Source of the DNA: DATFVA01 sp963839165
GTDB taxonomy: Bacteria > Bacteroidota > Ignavibacteria > Ignavibacteriales > Ignavibacteriaceae
Length of the DNA stretch: 64,000 nucleotides
Direction: 5' to 3'
Assembly: GCA_963839165.1 (NCBI GenBank)
Contig: CAWIUG010000045.1
Location: forward strand, 62,001 to 126,000
The translations under genes and the position numbers were made by a program. The stretch's first letter is position 1, and every line of letters starts with the position of its first letter. Under the pieces are notes generated by a model, which was given only the letters and a program-made list of their open reading frames with translations, searched no databases and was not told the DNA's origin. Shown piece by piece: positions 44,782 to 53,159 of this stretch.

Positions 44782-44815
44782 TTACAGGTGATATCATAGT
44801 TGATATCACCTGTAA
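44782..44815. terminator. Perfect 15-bp inverted repeat between convergent genes
   Basis: TTACAGGTGATATCA and its exact complement flank a TAGT loop, midway between the convergent beta-helix and lipoprotein genes. There is no clean T-run on either side, so it may be a bidirectional hairpin terminator or another palindromic element. Confidence 0.6.
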
Positions 44816-44826
44816 CCTAAAGATCA

Positions 44827-45867
44827 TCAGGGAATATATTCAAGATAATTAGTATTAGAAATCACCTCTGTCTTGGTACCCTTCTGCCCCTGCGATTCCA
44901 TATTATATGAAGTTGTAACCGATGTATATAGCTTGGTTTTCTGAACCAGGCCTTTACTGACGTTAAAATATATTTTACCCCCTCCGGTTGTTTCAGGCTG
45001 CTTAAATTCATAATTAATGCCTCTGTCTGTCATTTTATTTTTACCGGAAATCTTTGTTTTCAAAGTTGCTGCTACATCTGCCAGAAGGTCGCCGTTAAAG
45101 TTTTCCGTTCCTGTTACCTCAAAGATAGTGGTATTCTGTGCCTGGAAAACCATAAGCTGTGTCGGAGGCTGTTCTAATTTCCAGGTCGAGTCTTTTGATA
45201 TTTTCTGAGCTGGTAATTTTCTGAATACCTGGCTTAGCATAGGTTTCAGCATTCCTTCTGTAATATCATTTTTCAGAGTGGCTTTCTCATCAGCCTTTAG
45301 AGAATCGGCATATCCTCTGATATCAAGAAGTTTATTAACAATTTTGTCAGCACGGTACACATCAAGCACTTCACCCAGTTTGGATACTCTCACATCAAAT
45401 GGATTTTTAACAAGAGATTCATACTGTGCAAATCTTGCAACATCGGCCGAATCATTTTTTGTTCCTGACTGATAATGAACCGGTTCATTACCAAAAGTTC
45501 CATCAACTTTGATAGAGGTAACTTCGGCCTCCATCTCCATTGTACTGTCAGAATCCACCTCTTTAGTAGTAAACCTCATATTGTATACCATGGTCTGATC
45601 CATATTCTGGGTCATTGTCGTATCTTTTGATGAAATGGTCTGTTCATCTTTTGAAATAGCTGTCAGTCTGAAATTATAACTTTTGCCTTTCTCCAGTTTA
45701 TACCTAAGGTAAAATGACTGTGAGGGATTATCAACCGGAGTGGCTTTTATATCTGTAGTATCAAATGTAAACTGATCTTTCTGTTCTTCTGGCTTTTGCT
45801 CCTTCGTATTCTCACCACATCCGAATAATAGAAGACCTGTTAAAAAGATTAAGATTATTTTTTTCAT
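44827..45867 (-). CDS. Lipoprotein of unknown function (DUF6263-like)
   Basis: A 346-residue lipoprotein with signal and lipobox ending at C17 (LLLFGCGENT). The mature part starts with a charged linker and then FYLRYKLEKGKSYNFRLTAI, a pattern seen in DUF6263-type proteins. Many Thr/Ser-rich strands follow (TMTQNMDQTMVYNMRFTTKE). No catalytic motif is visible. It is probably attached to the outer membrane. It is 10 bp downstream of the NamZ-like gene and likely shares its transcript. Confidence 0.7.
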   Translation of the reverse strand: MKKIILIFLTGLLLFGCGENTKEQKPEEQKDQFTFDTTDIKATPVDNPSQSFYLRYKLEKGKSYNFRLTAISKDEQTISSKDTTMTQNMDQTMVYNMRFTTKEVDSDSTMEMEAEVTSIKVDGTFGNEPVHYQSGTKNDSADVARFAQYESLVKNPFDVRVSKLGEVLDVYRADKIVNKLLDIRGYADSLKADEKATLKNDITEGMLKPMLSQVFRKLPAQKISKDSTWKLEQPPTQLMVFQAQNTTIFEVTGTENFNGDLLADVAATLKTKISGKNKMTDRGINYEFKQPETTGGGKIYFNVSKGLVQKTKLYTSVTTSYNMESQGQKGTKTEVISNTNYLEYIP

Positions 45868-45877
45868 CCTATTTCCT

Positions 45878-47131
45878 TTAATAAAGTAAATATTTAGCTC
45901 TTATTTTTATAAATTTTTCGATGTCCTGCTTCCATGAAGCTGTAATTTCTTCAGTACTCTTATCAGCAATAATCATCTTCCTTGTTGAACTTTCACCCAT
46001 TAAATTATCAAATACAGCGGGCTTAAATTTAAACTTTTCGGGATAAAGTTTGTGCAGTGAATAGAGAAGCTGAATACTAAAAACCATAGGCTTAAAATCA
46101 GCGGCATTTGTAACACTAAGGAAAATTCCGTTGCAGGTTTCGCTTTTGAACTTTGGATTTTCGGCCTTCCCCGGGAGAGATGCAGGAATAAAACTTACTG
46201 GCGTAATTGTGAGACCTTCATGATGGAATTGGTTCAGATCATTTATCAGATCTGCTGAATTGATGAACGGAGCTCCGATTTGTTTGAAGGGTTTATATGT
46301 ACCGCGTCCCTCAGAAATGTTAGTCCCTTCCAGGAACGCTGCAGCTGGATAAACCAAAGCCGTCTCAAAATCCGGTATATTAGGGGAAGGACTTATCCAT
46401 TTAAGATTATAATCGTTAAAAAAACTATCCCTCCTCCAGTTCCTCATTCTGATTATCTTCAGCTCCGGTTCCGCGGTAAACATTTTTTCGCCTGCAAACA
46501 ATTGAGCAAGTTCTCCGGCAGTCATTCCATAAATTACAGGGATTGAAGCGATCCCGACGAACGATTTAAAACCTAGCTCAAGAACGGGACCATCTATCTG
46601 GCTTCCCCCGATAGGGTCGGGTCTGTCCAGTACCACTATAGGAATATTATTTTCACCGGCGGCCTGCATTACATAAAACAGGGTCGATATGTAAGTATAG
46701 AATCTTGTTCCGATATCCTGAAGGTCGAATAAAATAATATCGATACCGTTCAGCATTTCAGGATCAGGTTTTTTGTTCTTTCCGTACAACGAATAAAAAG
46801 AAACATTACCAATAGCTGAATCGTGTACCGTGGTTCCTGCAGTGACATCAATATTATATCCGTGTTCGGGAGTAAAAACCGCGCCAATTTTTACACTATC
46901 TATCCTGAGGAGAGTATCGAGCAGTGAGGTTCCGCCTGACAAAACGCTTGCCTTATTAGCAACTATGGCGATCCGCTTTCCCTTTATTAGATCCAGGTGT
47001 GAACTTATCAGCAGATCATCACCAAACAGAAGTCCTGAATCAGACTTAATCGGCTTAACAGGTTCATGGGATTCACAGGCCTGCAGGGCAAGCATCAGAA
47101 GAATAAATATAAAATATTTCAGTTTATCCAT
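45878..47131 (-). CDS. NamZ-like exo-beta-N-acetylmuramidase lipoprotein (DUF1343)
   Basis: Predicted exo-acting hydrolase that releases terminal MurNAc from peptidoglycan fragments. A lipoprotein signal (LMLALQAC) precedes the DUF1343 domain, with KGKRIAIVANKASVL, FTPEHGYNIDVTAGTTV, DIILFDLQDIGTRFYTYIST, DRPDPIGG and EGTNISEGRGTYKPF. The frame is open to an ATG at 47152, but that start lies inside the ndk terminator hairpin, so I use M at 47131 (MDKLKYFIFIL). The length is about 417 residues. Confidence 0.86.
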   Translation of the reverse strand: MDKLKYFIFILLMLALQACESHEPVKPIKSDSGLLFGDDLLISSHLDLIKGKRIAIVANKASVLSGGTSLLDTLLRIDSVKIGAVFTPEHGYNIDVTAGTTVHDSAIGNVSFYSLYGKNKKPDPEMLNGIDIILFDLQDIGTRFYTYISTLFYVMQAAGENNIPIVVLDRPDPIGGSQIDGPVLELGFKSFVGIASIPVIYGMTAGELAQLFAGEKMFTAEPELKIIRMRNWRRDSFFNDYNLKWISPSPNIPDFETALVYPAAAFLEGTNISEGRGTYKPFKQIGAPFINSADLINDLNQFHHEGLTITPVSFIPASLPGKAENPKFKSETCNGIFLSVTNAADFKPMVFSIQLLYSLHKLYPEKFKFKPAVFDNLMGESSTRKMIIADKSTEEITASWKQDIEKFIKIRAKYLLY

Positions 47132-47135
47132 TAAC

Positions 47136-47176
47136 AAAAAGAGGCTGTCCATAAGCAGGGCTTTTAAGACAACCTC
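47136..47176 (-). terminator. Rho-independent terminator after ndk
   Basis: On the minus strand GAGGTTGTC pairs with GACAGCCTC (nine pairs, one G-U) around an 18-base loop and is followed by TTTTTG. It lies 25 bp past the ndk stop and directly in front of the muramidase start. Confidence 0.75.
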
Positions 47177-47200
47177 GATAATAATACAGATTATATAATG

Positions 47201-47632
47201 TTAGTTTTCGTAATTATCCAGTAACTCATTCCTTGAGAAGAAATGAAGGATCTCATTTGCTGCATTTTCATCTGAATCTGAACCATGTACGGCATTTTCA
47301 GCTTTACTGGCTGCATAGAGTTTCCTGATAGTACCTTCTTCAGCTTCTGCGGGATCGGTTGCTCCGATAAGTTTTCTGAAATCCGCAACCGCGTTTTCCT
47401 TCTCAAGAGCAATCGGTATACAGGGACCTGAGGTCATGTAGTCCACCAGCTCTCTGTAGAAAGGCCGTTCTTTGTGAATTTCATAGAATCCTTCAGCAGA
47501 GCTCTTTGAAAGATGAATCATCCTCATTGCTTTTATTTTGAATCCTGCTTCTGTAATCTTTGCGATTATCTGTCCTATATATTCTTTCTTAACTGAGTCA
47601 GGTTTAAGTATTGCTAATGTTCTGTTGCTCAA
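47201..47632 (-). CDS. ndk: Nucleoside diphosphate kinase
   Basis: Transfers the gamma-phosphate between NTPs and NDPs. It opens RTLAILKPDSVKKEYIGQII and has the phospho-histidine in NAVHGSDSDENAANEI. The length of 143 residues is typical. It lies 23 bp downstream of sucD, an arrangement sensible for GTP/ATP made by succinyl-CoA ligase, and is followed by a terminator. Confidence 0.95.
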   Translation of the reverse strand: MSNRTLAILKPDSVKKEYIGQIIAKITEAGFKIKAMRMIHLSKSSAEGFYEIHKERPFYRELVDYMTSGPCIPIALEKENAVADFRKLIGATDPAEAEEGTIRKLYAASKAENAVHGSDSDENAANEILHFFSRNELLDNYEN

Positions 47633-47655
47633 ATTATTCTCCTGATTGTATCTGA

Positions 47656-48666
47656 TTATGATTTACGTTTTCCTGTGCCTTTAACAACCTTTTTACTTTT
47701 TTTACCAACTGCTTTCGTGTTCTTCTTTACCGGAGATTTCACGCTTTTAGCTGATGCTTTAGCCGGTTGTTTTTTTGCGGTTTTCTTCTTTGCTGAATTA
47801 TCCAGGGCTTTAAGCATTGTATTACCGATTTCTGCAGGACTCTCGGCAACTTTAATTCCTGCTTTCCTCAAAGCGTTAATTTTTTCAACCGCAGTTCCTT
47901 TTCCTCCGGAAATAATAGCACCTGCATGTCCCATTCTTCTTCCGGGAGGAGCAGTTCTTCCAGCGATGAATCCAACTACCGGTTTGGATACATTCTTTTT
48001 GATGAAAGCAGCGGCTTCTTCTTCAGCTGTTCCGCCGATCTCACCGATCATAACTATTCCCTCTGTCTGCGGGTCTTCATTGAAAAGTTTAATGATATCA
48101 ACAAAACGTGACCCAATTACCGGATCACCGCCGATTCCCACACAGGTTGATTGACCAAGTTTAACATCAGTCAACTGCTTAACAGCTTCATAAGTTAAGG
48201 TGCCGCTGCGGGAGACAACCCCGATTTTACCTTTTTTATGAATAAAACCAGGCATTATACCAACCTTTGCCTGTCCCGGAGAGATAACTCCCGGACAGTT
48301 TGGACCAACCAGCACCACATCTTTATTACTGATTGCGTTATAAACTTTTACCATATCCCGTGCAGGTATTCCCTCGGTAATGCAGATGATTACTTTGATA
48401 CCTGAATTAGCGGCTTCAAGAATTGCATCGGCTGCAAAAGCGGGGGGAACAAATATAACAGATGTATTTGCTTTCTGCTCTTTTACGGCATCAGCTACAG
48501 TGTTATAAACCGGTATTCCTTCGAACTCGGTTCCGCCTTTACCTGGTGTAACACCGGCAACTACCTTTGTTCCATACTCTATCATCTGCTGTGAATGGAA
48601 AGATCCTTCACCGCCTGTAATTCCCTGAACTACAAGTCTTGTTTTATTATTTACCAGAATACTCAT
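47656..48666 (-). CDS. sucD: Succinyl-CoA ligase subunit alpha with lysine-rich C-terminal tail
   Basis: TCA-cycle enzyme subunit that carries the phospho-histidine. The core (residues 1-290) has QGITGGEGSFHSQQMIEYGT, CPGVISPGQAKVGIMPGFIH, GIGGDPVIGSRFVD and the active-site GRMGHAGAIISGGKGTAVEK. The usual enzyme stops near 290 residues. Here about 45 extra residues rich in Lys, Ala, Ser and Pro follow (AKKKTAKKQPAKASAKSVKS and then PVKKNTKAVGKKSKKVV), resembling a histone H1-type tail. sucC is not adjacent. Confidence 0.93.
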   Translation of the reverse strand: MSILVNNKTRLVVQGITGGEGSFHSQQMIEYGTKVVAGVTPGKGGTEFEGIPVYNTVADAVKEQKANTSVIFVPPAFAADAILEAANSGIKVIICITEGIPARDMVKVYNAISNKDVVLVGPNCPGVISPGQAKVGIMPGFIHKKGKIGVVSRSGTLTYEAVKQLTDVKLGQSTCVGIGGDPVIGSRFVDIIKLFNEDPQTEGIVMIGEIGGTAEEEAAAFIKKNVSKPVVGFIAGRTAPPGRRMGHAGAIISGGKGTAVEKINALRKAGIKVAESPAEIGNTMLKALDNSAKKKTAKKQPAKASAKSVKSPVKKNTKAVGKKSKKVVKGTGKRKS

Positions 48667-48690
48667 TGGAAGTCCTGTTAATTCTTTAAA

Positions 48691-48732
48691 GAAAAATTAT
48701 CTCCAAAGATAAAAAAAAGGGAGGATAATTCC
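48691..48732 (-). terminator. Possible weak terminator hairpin
   Basis: An imperfect inverted repeat (AATTATCTCC against GGAGGATAATT) brackets an A/T-rich loop between sucD and the membrane-protein gene. On the minus strand it ends in TTTTC. The pairing is modest. Confidence 0.35.
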
Positions 48733-48754
48733 TTAACCAGGGGACTGGTAATTA

Positions 48755-49432
48755 TCAGGTATTATGCTGTTCTGACAGTTCTACGGAGGTTCTTTTCCTG
48801 TCGAGCCAGTAGGAAATTAAGATCACTAGAATTATTGAAAGCAGGGCCGACCCAGCAACTTCATTGCCGTTCTGAGGCCGGGGACTTAAAACCTGGGTTA
48901 CAAAAGCAGCGGCTATAAGTACAACGGAAAATATATACATCCCGTATTTCCCGCTGAAGCCTGTTCCATGGGTTTCATTCAGGTAAATGAATAGTCCTGC
49001 AAGGTAGATCGCTATCTCAACTAATAGCGCAATGTAGATATGATTCCAGAGGCCTAATCCCAGTACCGCCGAACTGTCCCCGAAAATAGTAAGCTCGGGA
49101 ATATGGACAATAACATCCAGAAAATAATGCGAAAGTACACCAGCCCCGAGCAAAAGTGCTGTCACCTGTCTTTTCGTGATCATTTCCGCAGCTACATATA
49201 CAAGCAGACTCCATGCAACAGCAGCAATGAGACTATGTGAATAGGGGAAGAAAAATTTAAGGTAATGAAGATTTCCAAAATCCGGGGGAACTATTACTTG
49301 TTCAATACCCAGGAGGATGAAGGTCCATAGAAGCAGATCCATGAAAAGAACAGATACAAAAAACCACGTCAGGTTTGTTTTCTTGTCAAATTTTCTCATC
49401 GCCAAACCGACGCCGAGGTGTCCTATAAACAT
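48755..49432 (-). CDS. Polytopic membrane protein of unknown function
   Basis: A 225-residue protein with about seven hydrophobic segments. Histidine-bearing stretches (FIGHLGVGLAMRKF, FFPYSHSLIAAVAW, LSHYFLDVIVHIPEL) resemble membrane proteins in the metal-dependent hydrolase/YdjM-like group, but the resemblance is only in pattern. It is encoded between sucD and the tatA pair on the same strand, with over 80 bp on each side. Function not assigned. Confidence 0.65.
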   Translation of the reverse strand: MFIGHLGVGLAMRKFDKKTNLTWFFVSVLFMDLLLWTFILLGIEQVIVPPDFGNLHYLKFFFPYSHSLIAAVAWSLLVYVAAEMITKRQVTALLLGAGVLSHYFLDVIVHIPELTIFGDSSAVLGLGLWNHIYIALLVEIAIYLAGLFIYLNETHGTGFSGKYGMYIFSVVLIAAAFVTQVLSPRPQNGNEVAGSALLSIILVILISYWLDRKRTSVELSEQHNT

Positions 49433-49535
49433 TCGCTATAAATTTTAGGGTTAGAAATAAGTTCCAGGGAATGGAGGACCCAATTCCGCCTTTGATAATA
49501 GGATGAATGATTTAAACAATCAGAAGTCTGCTCTT

Positions 49536-49739
49536 TCAGTTCAGCTTCTTAGTTTCATGTTTTGTTAAATCATCATCTGTAATTGTAATTTCTTTTTTCA
49601 GATCATTTACCCCCTTCTTGAATTCACTTATACCTTTGCCAAGACTTTTTGCTATTTCAGGAATTTTCTTACCTCCGAACAGAAGGAGTACAACGAACAT
49701 AATTATAAGAAGCTCACCCATGCCCAAATTTTCAAACAT
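49536..49739 (-). CDS. tatA: Sec-independent translocase protein TatA/E (copy 1)
   Basis: A 67-residue pore-forming Tat subunit. It has a short N-terminal membrane helix (FENLGMGELLIIMFVVLLLF), the FGGKKIPE hinge, an amphipathic helix (AKSLGKGISEFKKGVNDLKK) and a charged tail. It is downstream of a second, similar gene; tatC is not in this window. The two copies differ mostly in the first helix and tail. Confidence 0.9.
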   Translation of the reverse strand: MFENLGMGELLIIMFVVLLLFGGKKIPEIAKSLGKGISEFKKGVNDLKKEITITDDDLTKHETKKLN

Positions 49740-49759
49740 AATTCACCTCGCCTTACAGT

Positions 49760-49960
49760 TTAGTCTTTCTTTGCTTCAGTTTTTTTTGATTCATTATCTG
49801 AACTTTTTATTTCCTCTTCAACATCTTTAAGACCTTTCTTAAACTCGCTCATACCTTTACCAATACCTCTGGCAAGTTCAGGAATTTTTTTGGCACCAAA
49901 TAAAATCAGAACAACGAGGAGGATGAGGATTATCTCTCCGGCACCTAAGTTTCCAAACAT
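49760..49960 (-). CDS. tatA: Sec-independent translocase protein TatA/E (copy 2)
   Basis: A 66-residue Tat subunit: FGNLGAGEIILILLVVLILF, then FGAKKIPELARGIGKGMSEF and a Lys/Glu-rich tail. It is 20 bp upstream of copy 1 and 10 bp downstream of purQ on the same strand. The pair is most simply a tandem duplication, as often found in the FCB group. Confidence 0.9.
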   Translation of the reverse strand: MFGNLGAGEIILILLVVLILFGAKKIPELARGIGKGMSEFKKGLKDVEEEIKSSDNESKKTEAKKD

Positions 49961-49970
49961 TTTATCACCT

Positions 49971-50669
49971 TTAATTAAAAACGTTATTTAAAACTGATCT
50001 AAAAATCAACTGTCCGTCTGTTTTGCCTAACACAGGATCACAGCTTCTTTCAGGGTGCGGCATCATTCCAAGAATATTTCCCTGCTTGTTAATTATACCT
50101 GCTATATTCCTGACAGATCCATTCGGGTTATAAATCTCATTAATTATCCTGTCGGGAGAGGAATATCTGAATACGATCTGATTATTTTCTTCAAGTGTAC
50201 TCAGAGTTCGGTCATCTGCAAAGTAATTTCCTTCGCCGTGAGCAACAGGGATTTTAAGAACTTTATCTGAACCTATATCTTTAGTAAAAACAGTATTATC
50301 ATTCGTGACAGTAAGATAAACATCTTTACATACAAATTGTAGCGATTTATTCTTCAACATCACACCCGGAAGGAGGCCTGCTTCAAGCAGTATCTGGAAG
50401 CCGTTACATATTCCTATAACTATACCCCCCTTGTCAGCAAAATTGATGACATCATCCATAATAGGCGAAAAACGCGCAATTGCCCCTGTACGCAGGTAAT
50501 CACCGTAAGAAAAACCGCCGGGAAGGACTATTATATCGGAATTCCGCAGACCGGTCTCTTTGTGCCATAAAAATTTAGTATCGCAGTCAAGAACTTTTTT
50601 GAAGGCATAATATGCATCATGATCACAATTGGATCCGGGAAAAACCACAACTCCGATCTTCGGTTTCAT
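49971..50669 (-). CDS. purQ: Phosphoribosylformylglycinamidine synthase, glutaminase subunit
   Basis: Class I glutamine amidotransferase that supplies ammonia to PurL in purine synthesis. It opens GVVVFPGSNCDHDAYYAFKK, has the oxyanion strand LPGGFSYGDYLR and the nucleophile cysteine in GICNGFQILLEAGLLPG, with the His-Glu pair in MMPHPERSCD. The length of 232 residues matches PurQ. The stop of purS overlaps its start, and the partner purL lies at 63420. Confidence 0.95.
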   Translation of the reverse strand: MKPKIGVVVFPGSNCDHDAYYAFKKVLDCDTKFLWHKETGLRNSDIIVLPGGFSYGDYLRTGAIARFSPIMDDVINFADKGGIVIGICNGFQILLEAGLLPGVMLKNKSLQFVCKDVYLTVTNDNTVFTKDIGSDKVLKIPVAHGEGNYFADDRTLSTLEENNQIVFRYSSPDRIINEIYNPNGSVRNIAGIINKQGNILGMMPHPERSCDPVLGKTDGQLIFRSVLNNVFN

Positions 50670-50917
50670 TTAACTTCTTCCAGAGTGAATTCGTAATCTT
50701 CCATGATGGGATTAGCGAGCAGTTTACTGCAGTATTCGGTTACCTCCTTTTCGGCTGCGGTTCTATCAGGCGAATCAACCGAAAACTCGATAAATTTATT
50801 GATCCGTGTATCCCTGATATTATTCATACCGAGCAGAATCGCTCCTTTTTCAACAGCTTTACCCTGGGGATCCAGAATTGAAGGGCGGCGTTTTATCAAA
50901 ACCGTGGCTTTAAACAC
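50666..50917 (-). CDS. purS: Phosphoribosylformylglycinamidine synthase subunit PurS
   Basis: Small bridging subunit of the three-part FGAM synthase. The 83 residues read ATVLIKRRPSILDPQGKAVE and then LLGMNNIRDTRINKFIEFSV, ending with the KEVTEYCSKLLANPIMEDYE helix, a standard PurS pattern. It overlaps purQ by four bases (ATGA), consistent with tight translational coupling. Confidence 0.93.
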   Translation of the reverse strand: MFKATVLIKRRPSILDPQGKAVEKGAILLGMNNIRDTRINKFIEFSVDSPDRTAAEKEVTEYCSKLLANPIMEDYEFTLEEVK

Positions 50918-50946
50918 TTTTCAACTCTTTTATTTTGAAAATATTA

Positions 50947-51669
50947 TTATAATTTCTTTTTTATGAAATAAAATACGTGACGAAAAATACCAAATACGAT
51001 TATGAAAAGAAACATAAAGAAGATTGCCTGAGTAAAGGTGTAAAAGATTAAAAGGAAGATTGCGAATAACAATAAAAACAGGAGATATGGTTTTTCCTTT
51101 ATCTCTTTCAGACTGAATTTCGGAATTGTATCGTATTTTATACGGCTGATCATAAGGTAGGAGAGAAGGAGGATCAAAGGGATGATTATTTTTGTATAGG
51201 GCTCGGGGTAACCTTCAGGCGACTTATAAAATGCGAGGCAGAAAGCCGCTATTGTGATTGCGGATGATGGTATAGGCAGACCCTTAAAATAAGATTTTTC
51301 AAAGCCCACAAGCTGAACGTTAAACCTGGCAAGCCGGAAGCCCCCTGCCAGCATTAAGAATGAGCTGATAATAATTCCCATTACTTCATATTGAAAAAGG
51401 TAGCTTTTGAAAATCAGAAAAGCAGGTGCTGCACCGAAACTGACGACATCCGAAAGTGAGTCAAGTTCAACTCCAATTTCACTGCTTGATCTTGTTAGTC
51501 TTGCCATTGCCCCGTCAAGGGCGTCAAATATACCTGCAATAATGATGAGCCAGGCGGCATAAATGTACTTGCCCTGGCTTGCGCTTACAATTGACAGAAA
51601 ACCGCTGAACATATTCATAGCGGTAAACAGGTTCGGGATAACAGAAGGTGTAACTCTAAATCGGCTCAT
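50947..51669 (-). CDS. pssA: CDP-diacylglycerol-serine O-phosphatidyltransferase
   Basis: Makes phosphatidylserine in the inner membrane. The CDP-alcohol phosphotransferase signature is complete: DALDGAMAR, eight residues, then GVELDSLSD. About seven hydrophobic helices span the 240 residues, and the opening VTPSVIPNLFTAMNMFSGF is typical. Its start overlaps the psd stop by one base, so the two steps of phosphatidylethanolamine synthesis are co-expressed. Confidence 0.94.
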   Translation of the reverse strand: MSRFRVTPSVIPNLFTAMNMFSGFLSIVSASQGKYIYAAWLIIIAGIFDALDGAMARLTRSSSEIGVELDSLSDVVSFGAAPAFLIFKSYLFQYEVMGIIISSFLMLAGGFRLARFNVQLVGFEKSYFKGLPIPSSAITIAAFCLAFYKSPEGYPEPYTKIIIPLILLLSYLMISRIKYDTIPKFSLKEIKEKPYLLFLLLFAIFLLIFYTFTQAIFFMFLFIIVFGIFRHVFYFIKKKL

Positions 51670-52322
51670 CAGTATTTTGGAAACTCAAATAAAATTGTCT
51701 CTCCTGCTTTGACTTCATCATCCCTCTTAACTCTAACAATACATTTTTCCGGAACAATTACGTCAACGCGACTCCCAAATTTAATCATTCCAAACCGTTC
51801 TCCAATTTTTACTGAGTCCCCTGCGGAGATTTCATAGACAATCCGGCGGGCAACAAATCCGGCAACCTGGGTGAAAAACACTCTGCCGTACTTTCCTGTA
51901 ATACCGAATTCGGCTCTCTCATTCACTTCAGAAGCCTTGTCTTCAAAGGCGGCTATATATTTTCCCTTGTGATACTGAAGGTACTCAACTTTGCCGTCAA
52001 TGGGTATCCGGTTTACATGAACATTTAGAGGCGACATAAATATTGAAACTTGTTTAGCCTTTCCCTGTATGAACCTGTCTTCAACTACATCTTTAACGAA
52101 AAGAACTTTACCGTCAGCAGGCGAAACCACTGCATCATCACGAGAGGGAGGAGTTCTGTCCGGATCACGGAAAAAGTTCATTGAAAAAATAAGTAAGAGT
52201 GCGGGAACAATTATAAGTACAGCCTTGAGGTAGTTGTTCTGTATAAAAAAACTCAGACAGATCAAAACGAAGGTTATTACTGCGATTACAGCAAGAGTGG
52301 AATATCCGTATTTAGTAAACAT
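51669..52322 (-). CDS. psd: Phosphatidylserine decarboxylase (short, PSD-A type)
   Basis: Converts phosphatidylserine to phosphatidylethanolamine. It is a self-cleaving pyruvoyl enzyme: the maturation site is the Gly-Ser in MIKFGSRVDVIVPE. Other conserved parts are VVSPADGKV, FMSPLNVHVNRIPIDGKVEY and HKGKYIAAF. An N-terminal pair of hydrophobic helices anchors it. The length of 217 residues matches the short form. It is coupled to pssA and lies just downstream of the purC-like gene. Confidence 0.93.
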   Translation of the reverse strand: MFTKYGYSTLAVIAVITFVLICLSFFIQNNYLKAVLIIVPALLLIFSMNFFRDPDRTPPSRDDAVVSPADGKVLFVKDVVEDRFIQGKAKQVSIFMSPLNVHVNRIPIDGKVEYLQYHKGKYIAAFEDKASEVNERAEFGITGKYGRVFFTQVAGFVARRIVYEISAGDSVKIGERFGMIKFGSRVDVIVPEKCIVRVKRDDEVKAGETILFEFPKY

Positions 52323-52323
52323 C

Positions 52324-53031
52324 TTATGCGCTCGTCATATTCAGCAGGAACTCTGTGTACTTCCTGATGTCAGCAGAAGCATTCAGATTATAGGGATCAA
52401 CCCATTTACCATCAGTACCCTGGGGAAATATTTTAAGGCTTGTAGGTGTAAAATCATCAACAAGATAAATTCTGTCCTCACTTTTTCCGAAACAGCAGAT
52501 TACTTCGGAAAGCAATGCATTCCTCCTCTCGAAAAAGAATTTCAGAACTGCATTTACTTTCGAGCATATTCTATTCATCAGCTTTAAATCTTCATTAGTA
52601 CAAATATCGAACGTAATAAGATGACTCTCTGATACAATAGAATCTTTCCCGTTTGGATAATGGATTTCAAAAACAGGCAGGTTAAGAAGATCTCCTTCTT
52701 TTTTGTCAAAGACTTTTGCAGTTCTCTTGTCAATTACGTTTAGTATTTTTATAAAGAAAGGATAACGTTCATGTCTTATGAACTTCAAAGTTGAGTTATC
52801 CTTAGTTTTCAGAAAAGATATAGGAATATGATATTCTTTCAGATAATCGAGAAAGAATGCGTTTATCGATGCAAATTTTGATCCAAGATCTTTAACTTTA
52901 ATTTTCTTGTTGTTATCGGCAACAAGGTAATCAGGATACCTTAATAAGGTGTAATTCTGATCATCCATAGGAAGATCTTTTTTCGCTATTTCTTCGTGTA
53001 TTAAAGCGTTATTATAAAATTTAAGCCCCAA
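52324..53031 (-). CDS. Divergent SAICAR synthetase-like (PurC-like) protein
   Basis: A 235-residue protein whose second half follows the PurC pattern: NLPVFEIHYPNGKDSIVSES, then a helix ending KVNAVLKFFFERRNALLSEV, then FGKSEDRIYLVDDFTPTSLK, the position of the DExxPDxxR metal/substrate segment. The canonical N-terminal YEGKAK loop and R-x-S-AFD segment are not recognisable. It may be the cell's SAICAR synthetase or a paralogue. It sits just upstream of psd and near purS/purQ. Confidence 0.7.
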   Translation of the reverse strand: MGLKFYNNALIHEEIAKKDLPMDDQNYTLLRYPDYLVADNNKKIKVKDLGSKFASINAFFLDYLKEYHIPISFLKTKDNSTLKFIRHERYPFFIKILNVIDKRTAKVFDKKEGDLLNLPVFEIHYPNGKDSIVSESHLITFDICTNEDLKLMNRICSKVNAVLKFFFERRNALLSEVICCFGKSEDRIYLVDDFTPTSLKIFPQGTDGKWVDPYNLNASADIRKYTEFLLNMTSA

Positions 53032-53159
53032 ATTTTCCTTGTCTTTTTTTGATAAAGAAAATATGAAAATTAAGTGTATAAAGTCAATTCTATGTATTAT
53101 ATTTAAATAAAAAAAATTGAAATATGTACCAAAAAAATAAGAAAACAGGAGGATTTTGA

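Noticed and set aside
47132..47152. Longer start of the NamZ-like gene at 47152
   Set aside because: That start codon lies inside the ndk terminator hairpin, and the extra residues precede an already complete lipoprotein signal.
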